Part shown: positions 8,973-17,819 of the stretch, in pieces | Position numbering within the stretch: the first letter of the stretch is position 1 | Layout: each line of letters opens with the position of its first letter | Origin: Anammoximicrobium sp964486845 | GTDB taxonomy: Bacteria; Planctomycetota; Planctomycetia; Pirellulales; Pirellulaceae | Length of the DNA: 64,000 nt | Direction: 5' to 3' | Assembly (NCBI GenBank): GCA_964486845.1 | Contig: CAZAQY010000010.1 | Span: 1 to 64,000, forward strand | Translations under genes and position numbers: made by a program | The notes under the pieces: generated by a model | What the model was told of the DNA's origin: nothing | Databases searched by the model: none | The model's input: only the letters and a program-made list of their open reading frames with translations

Positions 8973-10129
8973 CGCTTTTCGATCGCATCTGGCTGGCGGA
9001 CAACGACTATTTCAAAGCGCCCGTCAAGTTCCACAACTCGGTGACGGTGTTCCGCGACGGCCAGTCGGCGGCCATTCCGCCCTACGCGGAACTGGTCGCT
9101 GCCGGAGAGTCGCCGCGATACGGCTACAGCCGGACTCGGCTGGCGAACTATGCCGGGGTCGATTGGACGCGCACCATTTTCTGGCTCAGGCAGCAGCAGG
9201 CCTTCGCGGTGCTCGACCAGTTGACCGCGTTGGACGACGACGAGTACCAGTTCCGGGCGTTGTGGCACGGCGTGGGCGCCGCGAAACTGAGCGACGGCGG
9301 TTTGCTGCTGACACAGAAAGGCCTCAGCCTGTGGGTTCAGATTGCACCGGGACCGGTGCTGGAACTGCACGACGACGCGGAGTTGGGGGCGAATTGGAGC
9401 GGCTACGAGCACGCCGAGCCCGTGGTGCGGTCGCTGGAAGCGGTGTCCACGGTCAAGCTGGCCAAGGGCGAATCGTACCTCTTTGCCAGCGTGCTGCACG
9501 GCAAGTCCGACGGGATCGCCGACTTGGACGGCGACGGCAAGGCCGAAGTGATCTGCGGCACGCATTACTACTGGGCCAGCGTCCTGAACGCCGACGGCCA
9601 GCGCCGCTGGCAGTACAACTTCGGTCCGATCTGTTACGACATCGCCACCGGTTGCTTTGACCGCGACGATACGCGCGGCGTCGTCTTCGGCAGCGGGGAC
9701 GGCAAGATCCACGTGGTGGACGCCAGCGGCAAGCCGCGCCTGGCTTACACGACCGGCGACGGGGTGAAACACGTGGCGGCCGCCGACCTGGACGGGGACG
9801 GCCTGGACGAAATCCTCGCCGGTTCGCTGAACTACAACCTGTATTGTTTCGGCGCGGATGCCGGTCGCCGCTGGCGGCGGGACCTCGGCGGTCCCGTTTC
9901 GGCGCTGGTGACCGTCCCCCAGCAGCCAGGTGTTCTGGCCGTCGTCGGAACGGGCAAGGGACGGCTCGCCAGCGTCGACGCGACGGGCCGCGTCCGAGCC
10001 GTCACCGAATTGGGGTCCGAGATCCTCGACCTCGTCGCCGGCAGGCAGTCGGTCATCGTCGCCACGGCCGACGGCCAACTCAGGAAAATCTCGGCGGAGC
10101 CGGCTGGTCTCGGCCCTCGGTCCGATTGA
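8921..10129 (+). pseudogene. C-terminal piece of the disrupted gene: heparinase-like sandwich plus FG-GAP/PQQ-type propeller
   Basis: 402 codons in a third frame. About residues 16-195 read like the beta-sandwich of a polysaccharide-lyase protein (IWLADNDYFKAPVKFHNSV, GVDWTRTIFWLRQQQAF). Residues about 198-400 are repeat blades with Asp-rich loops (IADLDGDGKAEVICG, AAADLDGDGLDEILAG) typical of FG-GAP/PQQ-like beta-propellers. The joint VLHGKSDGIADLDG looks abrupt, as if another segment were deleted. The whole 7942-10129 region is best read as one decayed secreted enzyme gene, although this last piece could still be expressed from ATG 8921. Confidence 0.5.
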
Positions 10130-10259
10130 CTTCGGCCGAGGAAAGCGACATCATGCTAGGCGGCGCGGGGACTGCCCCCGCCCGCCGGACCCTGAAACCG
10201 AGGAGTTCCGGCCCTGCTCACCCGTAGCTGCCAAACCGATTCGCAAAGGACACGCGCTG

Positions 10260-11405
10260 ATGCACCCTGATCCCTTGACTCCTTACGGCAATCGGCCGAT
10301 GGTCACTCCCATCGTCAACGCCGTGAACTACGAGTATGCCTCCTTTGAAGTGCTGCGACAGATCACCGAAGGCGAGGTCGACGGTTACACCTACCACCGG
10401 GACGACAACCCGACCGTTCGCGAGGTCGAGAAGAAGATCGCGGCCTTGGAGGAAGCGGAAGATTGCGTCATCTGCACCTCGGGCATGGCCGCCTGCACGA
10501 TGGTCTACCTGACCTACCTGCGCGCCGGGGACCACTTGCTCCTGTTCCACGACATTTACGGGGCCAACTACAAAGTATCGCTGATCCTGGAACGGCTGGG
10601 CATCCAGATCACCTGGATGGACGCCGACGACGTCCACCGCATCAAAGATCACCTCCGCCCCAATACCCGCATGCTGTTTCTGGAGACTCCCAGCAACCCG
10701 CTGTGCAAGGTCGTCGACATTCAAGCGGTGCGGCAGGCCGCCGACACGGTCGGCGCGATCCTGGTCGTCGACAACACCTTTGCCACGCCCTACCACCAGA
10801 AGCCTCTCAAGCACGGCGCGCACCTGGTGGTCCACAGCGCGACCAAGGCGCTGGGGGGGCACAACGACATCATGGCCGGCGCCATCGCCGGGTCGAAGCT
10901 GTACTACAACGAACTCTGGTTCACCCGCCAGGCCATCGGCACGACCCTCGACGCCTACTCCGCCTTCCTGCTGGACCGCGGCTTGAAGACGTTCGAGATC
11001 CGAGCGGCGGCCATGGCCCGCGGCGCGGAAGCCGTTGCCAACTATCTGCAGCAGCACCCGAAGGTGTCCCGCCTCTCCTACCCGGGACTGCACAGCCACC
11101 CGCAGCACGACATCGCCCGGAAGCAGATGGAGCACGGCTTCGGCGGGATGCTGGCGTTCGACGTCGGCCACCACCAGGAGGACGCCCGCCGCTTTATCAA
11201 CGGCTTGCAGACCATCTATCACGCCGTCAGCCTCGGCGCCACGGAGTCCTTGATCTGCGTTCCTCATCTGACCACCATGCTGTACCTGCCGCCGGAGCGG
11301 AGAACGATGTTCGGCGTGCGCGAGAACACGGTGCGACTGTCGATCGGAATCGAGTCGCCCGAGCGACTGGTGGCAGACGTGCAACAGGCGCTGGCGTCGG
11401 TTTAG
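10260..11405 (+). CDS. Cys/Met metabolism PLP-dependent enzyme (cystathionine gamma-synthase/lyase family)
   Basis: 381 residues starting at ATG 10260 after AAAGGA. Family signatures are clear: YTYHRDDNPTVREVEKKIAALE, CTSGMAACTMV, FLETPSNPLCKVVDI, VVDNTFATPYHQ and VHSATKALGGHNDIMAG, where Lys196 should form the Schiff base with PLP. The C-terminus has the usual SLGATESLICVPHLTT and VRLSIGIE. Members do cystathionine gamma-synthase, beta/gamma-lyase, O-acetylhomoserine sulfhydrylase or methionine gamma-lyase reactions; the exact one cannot be told from motifs. The N-terminus is about ten residues shorter than usual. No other methionine-pathway gene is nearby. Confidence 0.85.
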   Translation: MHPDPLTPYGNRPMVTPIVNAVNYEYASFEVLRQITEGEVDGYTYHRDDNPTVREVEKKIAALEEAEDCVICTSGMAACTMVYLTYLRAGDHLLLFHDIYGANYKVSLILERLGIQITWMDADDVHRIKDHLRPNTRMLFLETPSNPLCKVVDIQAVRQAADTVGAILVVDNTFATPYHQKPLKHGAHLVVHSATKALGGHNDIMAGAIAGSKLYYNELWFTRQAIGTTLDAYSAFLLDRGLKTFEIRAAAMARGAEAVANYLQQHPKVSRLSYPGLHSHPQHDIARKQMEHGFGGMLAFDVGHHQEDARRFINGLQTIYHAVSLGATESLICVPHLTTMLYLPPERRTMFGVRENTVRLSIGIESPERLVADVQQALASV

Positions 11406-11511
11406 CGTCGAAGTCACCGGCGACGATCCGCCCGGTGCCGGCGCGGTCGCCGTTCTACGGGCGTGCTTGCTCCCGGTAGCAACGGTAGAGAGATGACTGT
11501 CCAAGGGGGGT

Positions 11512-11547
11512 GTTGCCGGTCATCACACGGAGTGTGATGGCTACTTT
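11512..11547 (+). repeat. Palindromic intergenic repeat, family 1, copy 2
   Basis: Core ATCACAC-GGA-GTGTGAT followed by GGCTACTTTG. It lies between convergent genes. The 11488-11511 flank (GACTGTCCAAGG) also matches the flank of copy 1, so similarity extends beyond the hairpin. Confidence 0.75.
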
Positions 11548-11578
11548 GACGCGGCGACAGTTGTTTCCTGAACGCTGC

Positions 11579-12742
11579 TTATTTGTTGTGGGCAAAATAC
11601 TCGCGGACCAGAGCTTCCATCGTCACCGGGCGCTGGTCGTACAGCCGTTTGAGCTTGCGCGGTTTGTGATTGGCCAGCGCGTAATGGGTCAGGATGGGCA
11701 GCGCGATCGTGGTGTCTGTGTAGCAGACGATGGCGTCGGGCAGGTGGTTCGGGTCGACCTTGCCCCAGCTGACCGCCTCGTGCGGCGTGGCGCCGGACAA
11801 GCCGCCGGTGTCCGGCCGCGCATCGGTGACTTGGAAGAAATAATCCTGCCCGACCTCCTTGATCCGCAGCACTTCCTGGATCTGCGGCTCGGTCTGCAGC
11901 ATGAAGTTCTTCGGGCTGCCTCCGCCCATCAGCATCACGCCGCTCTTGCCTCCGGACCGCTTGGCCGCCAGCACGAAACTGGTGGTCTCGTTGACGTCGA
12001 TCGCCGGATTGATCCGCAGCTTGCTGCCCCGTAGTTCGACGCCGGCCACGTTCATGCCGATCGTCGAGTCGCCGGGCGACGAGGTGTAGCAGGGCACGCC
12101 GCAGCGGTAGGCGGCGGCCAGGACGGACACGTCTTTCAAGCCGGCCTTCTTCTCCCACTCGGCCGCATACTGACCCAGCAGGTAGTGCAATTCAGCCGTG
12201 CCCATTTCCTTCTGAAATTCGGGCTGCACGAGCATACTGCGGAGGATTTCGTCGGTGGCCATCAGGCAATCGGAATAGCCCAGCAGCACGTCATAGATCC
12301 GGACGATATCGTTGTTGCGCAGATCGGTGTCGTCCAGCAAATGGCTGCCCGCGTGGACGGGAAAGTTGAAGGCAAAGTGCAGGTCGTGGTACAAGTTGGC
12401 GCCGGTGGCGACGATCCAATCCACGAAGCCGGCCTTGATCAGCGGGACGACGGCCGAGCAGCCCAAGCCGGCGGGCGTGAGGGCTCCGGCCAGGCTCATG
12501 CCGACCGTGACGTCGTCTTCCAGCATCTTCTGCGTGAACAGTTCGCAGCCCTCGCGGAGGCGGGCCGAGTTGTAGGCCAGGAAGGCGTTTTGCATCAGAT
12601 CGCTGACCTTCTCCTTGCCCGTGATGCCCTTGGGCAGAATCCGCCTGCCCGACAAGTATTCGGCTTTGCGCGGGCACTTCTTCTGCAGCAGCCAGTCGGG
12701 CGTTTCGGAATGGTCTTCCCGGATGCGTCGCGTGCGTTTCAT
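11579..12742 (-). CDS. Deoxyhypusine synthase-like protein (probable homospermidine/polyamine biosynthesis)
   Basis: 387 residues; ATG at 12742 with a strong AAGGAG site. Sequence follows the deoxyhypusine synthase family: an NAD-binding region (GAGCSAVVPLIKAGFVDWIVATGANLYHD region), TSSPGDSTIG, and the active-site segment HEAVSWGKVDPN, in which Lys328 matches the lysine that forms the imine in the eukaryotic enzyme. Bacteria usually lack eIF5A; bacterial homologues are thought to transfer the aminobutyl group to putrescine, making homospermidine. The neighbouring divergent agmatine deiminase supports a polyamine role. Confidence 0.85.
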   Translation of the reverse strand: MKRTRRIREDHSETPDWLLQKKCPRKAEYLSGRRILPKGITGKEKVSDLMQNAFLAYNSARLREGCELFTQKMLEDDVTVGMSLAGALTPAGLGCSAVVPLIKAGFVDWIVATGANLYHDLHFAFNFPVHAGSHLLDDTDLRNNDIVRIYDVLLGYSDCLMATDEILRSMLVQPEFQKEMGTAELHYLLGQYAAEWEKKAGLKDVSVLAAAYRCGVPCYTSSPGDSTIGMNVAGVELRGSKLRINPAIDVNETTSFVLAAKRSGGKSGVMLMGGGSPKNFMLQTEPQIQEVLRIKEVGQDYFFQVTDARPDTGGLSGATPHEAVSWGKVDPNHLPDAIVCYTDTTIALPILTHYALANHKPRKLKRLYDQRPVTMEALVREYFAHNK

Positions 12743-12914
12743 CGTTGCGTCTCCTTTCGTGTGCTATGTAGCAAGAATTCCCCCAAGATTCAAGGGCCTT
12801 CCCGGACAGAGAACGCTGAATCCGGGCGAAAAGTCTGCGTTTCCGTTTTGGATTTCGAGCTTTGGATCTGGCCCCGAGATGTTGCGCCGAGCTGTTTTCT
12901 GTCCCTCTGCCAAT

Positions 12915-12942
12915 TTGCAGTTCGCCGTTTTCGGTTTACACT
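12915..12942 (+). promoter_or_regulatory. Possible sigma-70-type promoter for agmatine deiminase gene
   Basis: TTGCAG, 16 bases, then TACACT, about 70 bases before the ATG at 13011, in the 268-base gap between the divergent polyamine genes. Match is moderate and untested. Confidence 0.25.
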
Positions 12943-13010
12943 TTGCACGGTGCCTTCGTTGTGGACGCACCGATCATCCATCCTGCTGAGCTGCCAGGTG
13001 CCGCAGAACC

Positions 13011-14087
13011 ATGACCACGCCCAAGACTCCAGCGCAAATCGGTTACTCCATGCCCGCGGAATGGGAGCCGCACGAGGCCACGTGGCTCGGCTGGCCGCAA
13101 AACGCGACCGACTGGCCCGGCAAGATGAACGCGATCCGGTGGGTGTACGGCGAGATGGTGCGCAAGATCGCGCCGGGCGAGAAGGTGCGGGTCCTGGTCG
13201 ATTCGCCGGCCGTCGAGCGGCGGGCGCGACGCGTTTTAGAAACGGCCCGCGCGGATTTGGGCCAGGTCGAGTTCTTTCGCTGGCCGACGGACCGCGGCTG
13301 GATGCGCGACTCGGGACCGATCTTCGTCTGCCGCAACGTCCGCGGCCGCGGCCAGCGGGCCATCGTCCATTTTCACTTCAACGCCTGGGCTCGATACGAC
13401 AACTGGCGGCACGATCGCAGAGTTCCGGAGCGGGCCAGCCGGCAACTCGGCCTGCCGCTGTTCGAAGCTCAATGCCGAAGCCGCCCGTTCGTCTTGGAGG
13501 GAGGCGGCATCGAAGTCAACGGACGCGGCACGTTGATCACCACGGAGGAATGCTATCTGGATGAACAGACGCAGGTCCGCAATCCGGGTCTGACCCGCGA
13601 GGATTATGAAACGACGCTGCGCGAATACTTGGGCGTCCGGAACGTCCTCTGGTTAGGCCGGGGAATCGCCGGCGACGACACGCACGGGCACGTCGACGAT
13701 CTGTGCCGGTTCGTGAACCCGACAACCGCCGTGCTGATTCAGAGCCGCGACCCGCACGACGCGAATTATCGGCCGCTGGCGGAGAATCGGGAGCGGCTGG
13801 AAGACCTGCGGCTGGAAGACGGAGCGAAGATCGACGTCGTGCCGCTGCCGATGCCGGCCCCGCTGTACTGGCGCAAGATCCAGTTGCCGGCCAGCTACGC
13901 CAATTTCTACATCGCCAATGCTGCGGTGCTGGTGCCGACCTTCAACGACCCGGCTGACCGCGAAGCGCTGGGGATTCTGGCGGAGTTGTTCCCGGACCGC
14001 CCGGTTGTCGGCATCCACGCGGTGGACCTTGTCTTGGGCTTTGGCACGCTGCACTGCCTGACTCAACAGCAGCCGGCGCCTGCCTGA
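13011..14087 (+). CDS. aguA: Agmatine deiminase family protein
   Basis: 358 residues of the guanidino-group-modifying pentein fold. Visible motifs: AEWEPHEATWLGWP at the start, WMRDSGPIFV, FVLEGGGIEVNGRGT, DTHGHVDDLCRFV, and LHCLTQQQPA at the end, where Cys349 should be the nucleophile with His and Asp/Glu partners in the earlier motifs. Agmatine deiminase converts agmatine to N-carbamoylputrescine and ammonia in putrescine synthesis. No amidohydrolase for the next step is in the window. A related peptidyl-arginine deiminase role is less likely given the length and N-terminal motif. Confidence 0.85.
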   Translation: MTTPKTPAQIGYSMPAEWEPHEATWLGWPQNATDWPGKMNAIRWVYGEMVRKIAPGEKVRVLVDSPAVERRARRVLETARADLGQVEFFRWPTDRGWMRDSGPIFVCRNVRGRGQRAIVHFHFNAWARYDNWRHDRRVPERASRQLGLPLFEAQCRSRPFVLEGGGIEVNGRGTLITTEECYLDEQTQVRNPGLTREDYETTLREYLGVRNVLWLGRGIAGDDTHGHVDDLCRFVNPTTAVLIQSRDPHDANYRPLAENRERLEDLRLEDGAKIDVVPLPMPAPLYWRKIQLPASYANFYIANAAVLVPTFNDPADREALGILAELFPDRPVVGIHAVDLVLGFGTLHCLTQQQPAPA

Positions 14088-14117
14088 GGACCGGCGAGGG
14101 AAGAGTGTCGTCTTTCG

Positions 14118-14145
14118 CTCCGCGAAAGAACGTCCTTTCGCGGAG
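14118..14145 (+). terminator. Hairpin after agmatine deiminase gene
   Basis: Perfect 11-base arms CTCCGCGAAAG and CTTTCGCGGAG with a six-base loop, 30 bases after the stop. There is no T-run, so it may be a repeat acting as 3' end structure and not a classical terminator. Confidence 0.5.
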
Positions 14146-14188
14146 AGGCGGTGAAAAAATTGGGACAGGCACCTCGCAGCTCCGTGTT

Positions 14189-14225
14189 TCTTGCTGATCA
14201 TCACGCGGAGCGTGATGGCTACTTT
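14189..14225 (+). repeat. Palindromic intergenic repeat, family 1, copy 3
   Basis: Core ATCACGC-GGA-GCGTGAT preceded by TTGCTGATC and followed by GGCTACTTT, upstream of the rhamnulokinase gene. Confidence 0.75.
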
Positions 14226-14328
14226 CTGGCGCCACTTGACGACGTCGATTCCGCATGTCACGATGCTGCGCGGCGCCGGCGGCGCGGGACGAATCGCGGA
14301 TCTCAACGCTAGAGATGGGACGGAAATC

Positions 14329-15828
14329 ATGACGGACACACGCAAAGTCTATTTGGCGGTGGATTTGGGAGCTTCCAGTGGTCGTGTCGTCGCCGGCTTG
14401 TTCGATGGCCGGCGATTGGAACTCGAAGAGGGGCACCGCTTCGAGAACGGCCCGGTCGTGGCGGCGGGCCGCATGCACTGGGACCTGTTGGCCCAGTGGA
14501 CCAACGTGCAAACAGGGCTGCAAGCGGCGGCAGCCAAGTATGGAAGCCGTGTGGCGAGCGTCGGGGTCGATACGTGGGGAGTCGATTTCGGGCTGCTGGG
14601 CCGCGGCGACGAACTGCTGGGCAATCCGTACCACTACCGGGACCGCCGCACGTCCGGCATCTTCGAGAAAGCGTTCTCGATCGTCAGCCGCGAAGAGATT
14701 TTCGCCCAGACGGGCTTGCAGTTCATGGAGCTGAACACGCTGTACCAGATGCTGGCGATGACGCTGCAGAAATCGCCGCTGTTGGACGCGGCCGAATCGC
14801 TGCTGATGATGCCCGACCTGTTCCATTGGCTGTTGACGGGCGAAAAGGCCAACGAATTCACCGATGTGTCCACGACGCAGATGTACAATCCGCTGACCAA
14901 GACCTGGTCTCTGCCGCTGCTGCAGCGGATGGGAATTCCCACTCATTTTCTGGGCCAGATCGTGCCGCCGGGGACGCGATTGGGACCGTTGCGGGCCGAG
15001 GTGGCGGAAGCCACGGGCCTGCGGGGCGCGGAGGTCGTGCTGCCGGGCACGCACGACACGGCCAGCGCCGTGATGGCCGTGCCCGCCGCCAGCGTCGCAG
15101 GGGCGGCGCCGGACTGGTGTTACATCAGCAGCGGCACGTGGTCGCTGATGGGCGTGGAAAGCCCGCAACCGGTGGTCAACGACAAGTGCCGCGAGTTGAA
15201 CTTCACCAACGAGGGCGGCGTGGGCGACACGATCCGCCTGCTGAAGAACATCGCCGGCCTGTGGCTGCTGCAGGAATGCCGGCGGATCTGGAAGCAGGAA
15301 GGCCGGGACCTGAGTTGGGATGTGCTGGTCCAGCAGGCCGCCGCTGCCCAGCCGCTGGTGTCGTTGGTGGCTCCCGACGACAGCCGCTTCGTAGCTCCCA
15401 AAGACATGCCGGCGGCGATCCGCGGATTCTGTCAGGAAACCGGCCAGGTCGTCCCGGAGACGGCCGGTGCGACGGTTCGTTGCGTGTTGCAGAGCCTGGC
15501 ACTGCGCTACCGGATGGTGCTGGGCTGGCTCCGCGAACTGACCGGCGCGCCGATCCGCACGATCCACATCGTCGGCGGCGGCACGCAGAACCGCTTGCTG
15601 TGCCAGATGGCGGCCGACGCCTGCAACTGCCGCGTGGTCGCCGGGCCGATCGAAGCGACGGCGATCGGGAACATCATGATGCAAGCCGTTTCGGCGGGCG
15701 ATTTGCGGTCAATTGCCGAGGCGCGGGACGTGATCCGGCAGAGTTTCGAGGTCGAGGAGTATCTGCCGCAGAATCCCGCCGGATGGGACGACGCCTACGC
15801 CCGCTTCCAGAAGCTGGCGGGCAAGTAG
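14329..15828 (+). CDS. rhaB: Rhamnulokinase
   Basis: 499 residues of the FGGY carbohydrate kinase family. The N-terminus VYLAVDLGASSGRVV is the hallmark of rhamnulokinase, and GVDTWGVDFGLL, PGTHDTASAV, SSGTWSLMGVE and HIVGGGTQNRLL follow in the expected order (phosphate-binding and sugar-binding segments of the actin-like fold). It phosphorylates L-rhamnulose to rhamnulose-1-phosphate in the cytoplasm. The start at 14329 was chosen for homology; earlier in-frame starts would translate the palindromic repeat. No rhamnose isomerase or aldolase is in the window, but a rhamnogalacturonan-lyase-like gene lies upstream. Confidence 0.9.
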   Translation: MTDTRKVYLAVDLGASSGRVVAGLFDGRRLELEEGHRFENGPVVAAGRMHWDLLAQWTNVQTGLQAAAAKYGSRVASVGVDTWGVDFGLLGRGDELLGNPYHYRDRRTSGIFEKAFSIVSREEIFAQTGLQFMELNTLYQMLAMTLQKSPLLDAAESLLMMPDLFHWLLTGEKANEFTDVSTTQMYNPLTKTWSLPLLQRMGIPTHFLGQIVPPGTRLGPLRAEVAEATGLRGAEVVLPGTHDTASAVMAVPAASVAGAAPDWCYISSGTWSLMGVESPQPVVNDKCRELNFTNEGGVGDTIRLLKNIAGLWLLQECRRIWKQEGRDLSWDVLVQQAAAAQPLVSLVAPDDSRFVAPKDMPAAIRGFCQETGQVVPETAGATVRCVLQSLALRYRMVLGWLRELTGAPIRTIHIVGGGTQNRLLCQMAADACNCRVVAGPIEATAIGNIMMQAVSAGDLRSIAEARDVIRQSFEVEEYLPQNPAGWDDAYARFQKLAGK

Positions 15829-15857
15829 ACGAGATTCGTTGCGGCCACAAGCCATGT

Positions 15858-17441
15858 TTATTCAGCCGCGACCCAGCGCGTGCAGGCGATGTGCGTGACC
15901 TGTTCGTCGCCGGTGAAGTAGTAGACGGTGAGGATCGTGCCGTCGTCCAGTTGCATGCTGCGCGGGTAGCCCAAATCGTACCCGGCGCCGTCATTTCGCA
16001 GCACGACAACGCGATCCGTGTCCCAGGTGAGTCCCTCGTCGTTCGAGATGACGGCGCGGATGCCGAACGGCGGGTGGCGGTATCCGTAGGTGAGGACCAG
16101 CCGGCCGTCCGCCAGCGCGACGAGGCCGCTGGGCGGATGCCCCTTCACACCGGTTTTCCGTGCGCTCCAAGTTTGGCCGCCGTCCCGCGACACGCCCTGC
16201 CATAGGTGGTCATCGCCGCCTTCGACGCGCGTCAGCATCCAGATCGCGCCGCCGGATGTCTCGTGGACGAGCGTTTCCTCGGTGAACCGCACCTTCTCCT
16301 CCGGGTCTCCCATCACGCGCACCGTCTGTGCCGCCCGTCCGTCGCGTGTGAACGCCGCGAAGACATCCCCCGAATCGCCGGGACCTGACAGGACCATAAA
16401 GGCCCGCAGGAGACGGCCGTCGCGCAACTGGGTGTAGGACCAGGGCGAGGAGCACGAGACGTAGGTGTCCAGTTCGGGGATGTCCGTCTTCTGCCACGTC
16501 TTTCCCTCGTCGTCAGAGCGTTGGACCCAACCTCCGCTGTTGATGGCGAACCAGCCGGGCTTGTAGGTGCCCGGCGTCGAGATGGCATACTTGCCTTCGA
16601 ACTCGCCACGGCGTTCCGGCGGGTACCAGCGGCGCCAGTTCTGTCCGATTCGGATCCGGCTGCCGTCCTTTGCGGTAGCGATTTCTTCCGGCCGTGGTCC
16701 GGCAAGTCCCGCGGGGAGGCTGTCGATTTCTTGCCAGGTGCGGCCGCCGTCCCGGCTCGTCATCCGACCCGGCGTACTATCCAGTGTCTCGAAATGCGTC
16801 CGCATCGTCTTCTTCGAAAACAGTACATAGATCTGACCGGTTCGCGGGTCCCAGCATAACGAGGGAAACGGCGCGTAGACGCCTTCCTTGCGGTAGATGA
16901 CAACGTGCTCGGCTCCGGCCACGACGGGGGCTTTGCGCCGCGCCGCTTCCAGACCGTTCGTCCAGGCCACCCACTGCCACAGCGATTCGCCCTGGCTGGC
17001 ACTTGCACCGGCACCGAAGCTGAAGTGGTTCCGTCCGTTGTGTGCCGGGTAGGTGAAAACGCCTTGGCCTGCAATGACCTGCTTGCCGTCGGCGCTGACG
17101 AACACATCCGTGCCGCGGATGTCGACTTGGTATTCGTGAAATGCATCGNNNNNNNNNNNNNNNNNNNNNNNNNNNNNNNNNNNNNNNNNNNNNNNNNNNN
17201 NNNNNNNNNNNNNNNNNNNNNNNNNNNNNNNNNNNNNNNNNNNNNNNNCATCGACCAGGCGGAACGCGCCGCCCACCATCTCGGCCGCCAGCGGCCTGTC
17301 CGGGCTTGCCTGAGCCGGCAAGCGGGCGCCCGGCACAGTGAAATCCTCCCTCGCCCACTCTGCGGCCCGGCCGATGCTCACCGGGAGCATCCCCCATACG
17401 CCGGTCGCCACGATTACCAGACTGGTCAACGCGATCTTCAT
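15858..17441 (-). CDS. Secreted sialidase/BNR-repeat family protein (interrupted by an N gap)
   Basis: Start at 17441 has an AAGGAG site and begins a signal peptide (KIALTSLVIVATGVW, cleavage near AGRAA). Four Asp boxes of the S-x-D-x-G-x-T-W type are visible: SRDGGRTW, SDDEGKTW, SRDGGQTW and SNDEGLTW, the mark of six-bladed sialidase propellers. An N-terminal region of about 150 residues precedes the propeller and contains the 100-base gap (17149-17248). The frame is the same on both sides if the missing part is a multiple of three after removing the five-base overlap. Substrate unknown; planctomycete members need not be sialidases. It is convergent with rhaB. Confidence 0.75.
   Translation of the reverse strand: MKIALTSLVIVATGVWGMLPVSIGRAAEWAREDFTVPGARLPAQASPDRPLAAEMVGGAFRLVDXXXXXXXXXXXXXXXXXXXXXXXXXXXXXXXXXXDAFHEYQVDIRGTDVFVSADGKQVIAGQGVFTYPAHNGRNHFSFGAGASASQGESLWQWVAWTNGLEAARRKAPVVAGAEHVVIYRKEGVYAPFPSLCWDPRTGQIYVLFSKKTMRTHFETLDSTPGRMTSRDGGRTWQEIDSLPAGLAGPRPEEIATAKDGSRIRIGQNWRRWYPPERRGEFEGKYAISTPGTYKPGWFAINSGGWVQRSDDEGKTWQKTDIPELDTYVSCSSPWSYTQLRDGRLLRAFMVLSGPGDSGDVFAAFTRDGRAAQTVRVMGDPEEKVRFTEETLVHETSGGAIWMLTRVEGGDDHLWQGVSRDGGQTWSARKTGVKGHPPSGLVALADGRLVLTYGYRHPPFGIRAVISNDEGLTWDTDRVVVLRNDGAGYDLGYPRSMQLDDGTILTVYYFTGDEQVTHIACTRWVAAE
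17149..17248. other. Assembly gap (100 N)
   Basis: Fixed-length N run within the sialidase-like gene. Flanks share the pentamer CATCG, compatible with, but not proof of, overlapping contig ends. Confidence 0.95.
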
Positions 17442-17819
17442 GAGTAGCTCCTTTCTGCAGGCCGCCTGCAGAAGATCAATTACCAAAGGCGAACCCGTGT
17501 GGCACGGTTAATCTGTTAGCCGTGCCGCCGCACCGCCAACAAGTAAGCAGTGCCACATCTGCCGGGCAAAGCGGTTGAACGGCCAGGATAACGAGGCGGC
17601 GGCCCGAACGTCCACTACTGGCAACCGACCTTAACCGCCGCTCTCGTTCATCCGTAAGTTCGGGCCTCCGCTTCTGGCCGCAAACGGCTTTCGGGGAGAT
17701 GCCGCGGATTTTTGCACCAGGGCGCGGAAGTCCGCCCGCGCCTGACGGGCCGCGAAAACAGCCTGGACGAGATGTTGGCGGCCCTGGGCTTGGACCGGTA
17801 GCCCGCAACCCGCCTCCCG
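17442..17819. other. Intergenic region with a palindromic repeat
   Basis: 378 bases between the sialidase-like gene start and the smpB stop. It holds the GGCACGG...CCGTGCC element (17500-17526). At 17699-17803 a short frame ending LDEMLAALGLDR then TAG could be the degraded end of a gene, but this is weak. Confidence 0.4.
17500..17526. repeat. Palindromic element with GGCACGG/CCGTGCC arms
   Basis: Seven-base arms around TTAATCTGTTAG. The layout matches the tandem units at 40765-40829 (reverse strand GGCACGGCCTACTGGTTGG), so both seem to be one repeat family. Confidence 0.55.

Noticed and set aside
17699..17803. Short frame ending LDEMLAALGLDR
   Set aside because: Could be the degraded end of a gene, but it is too short and without start or family match.
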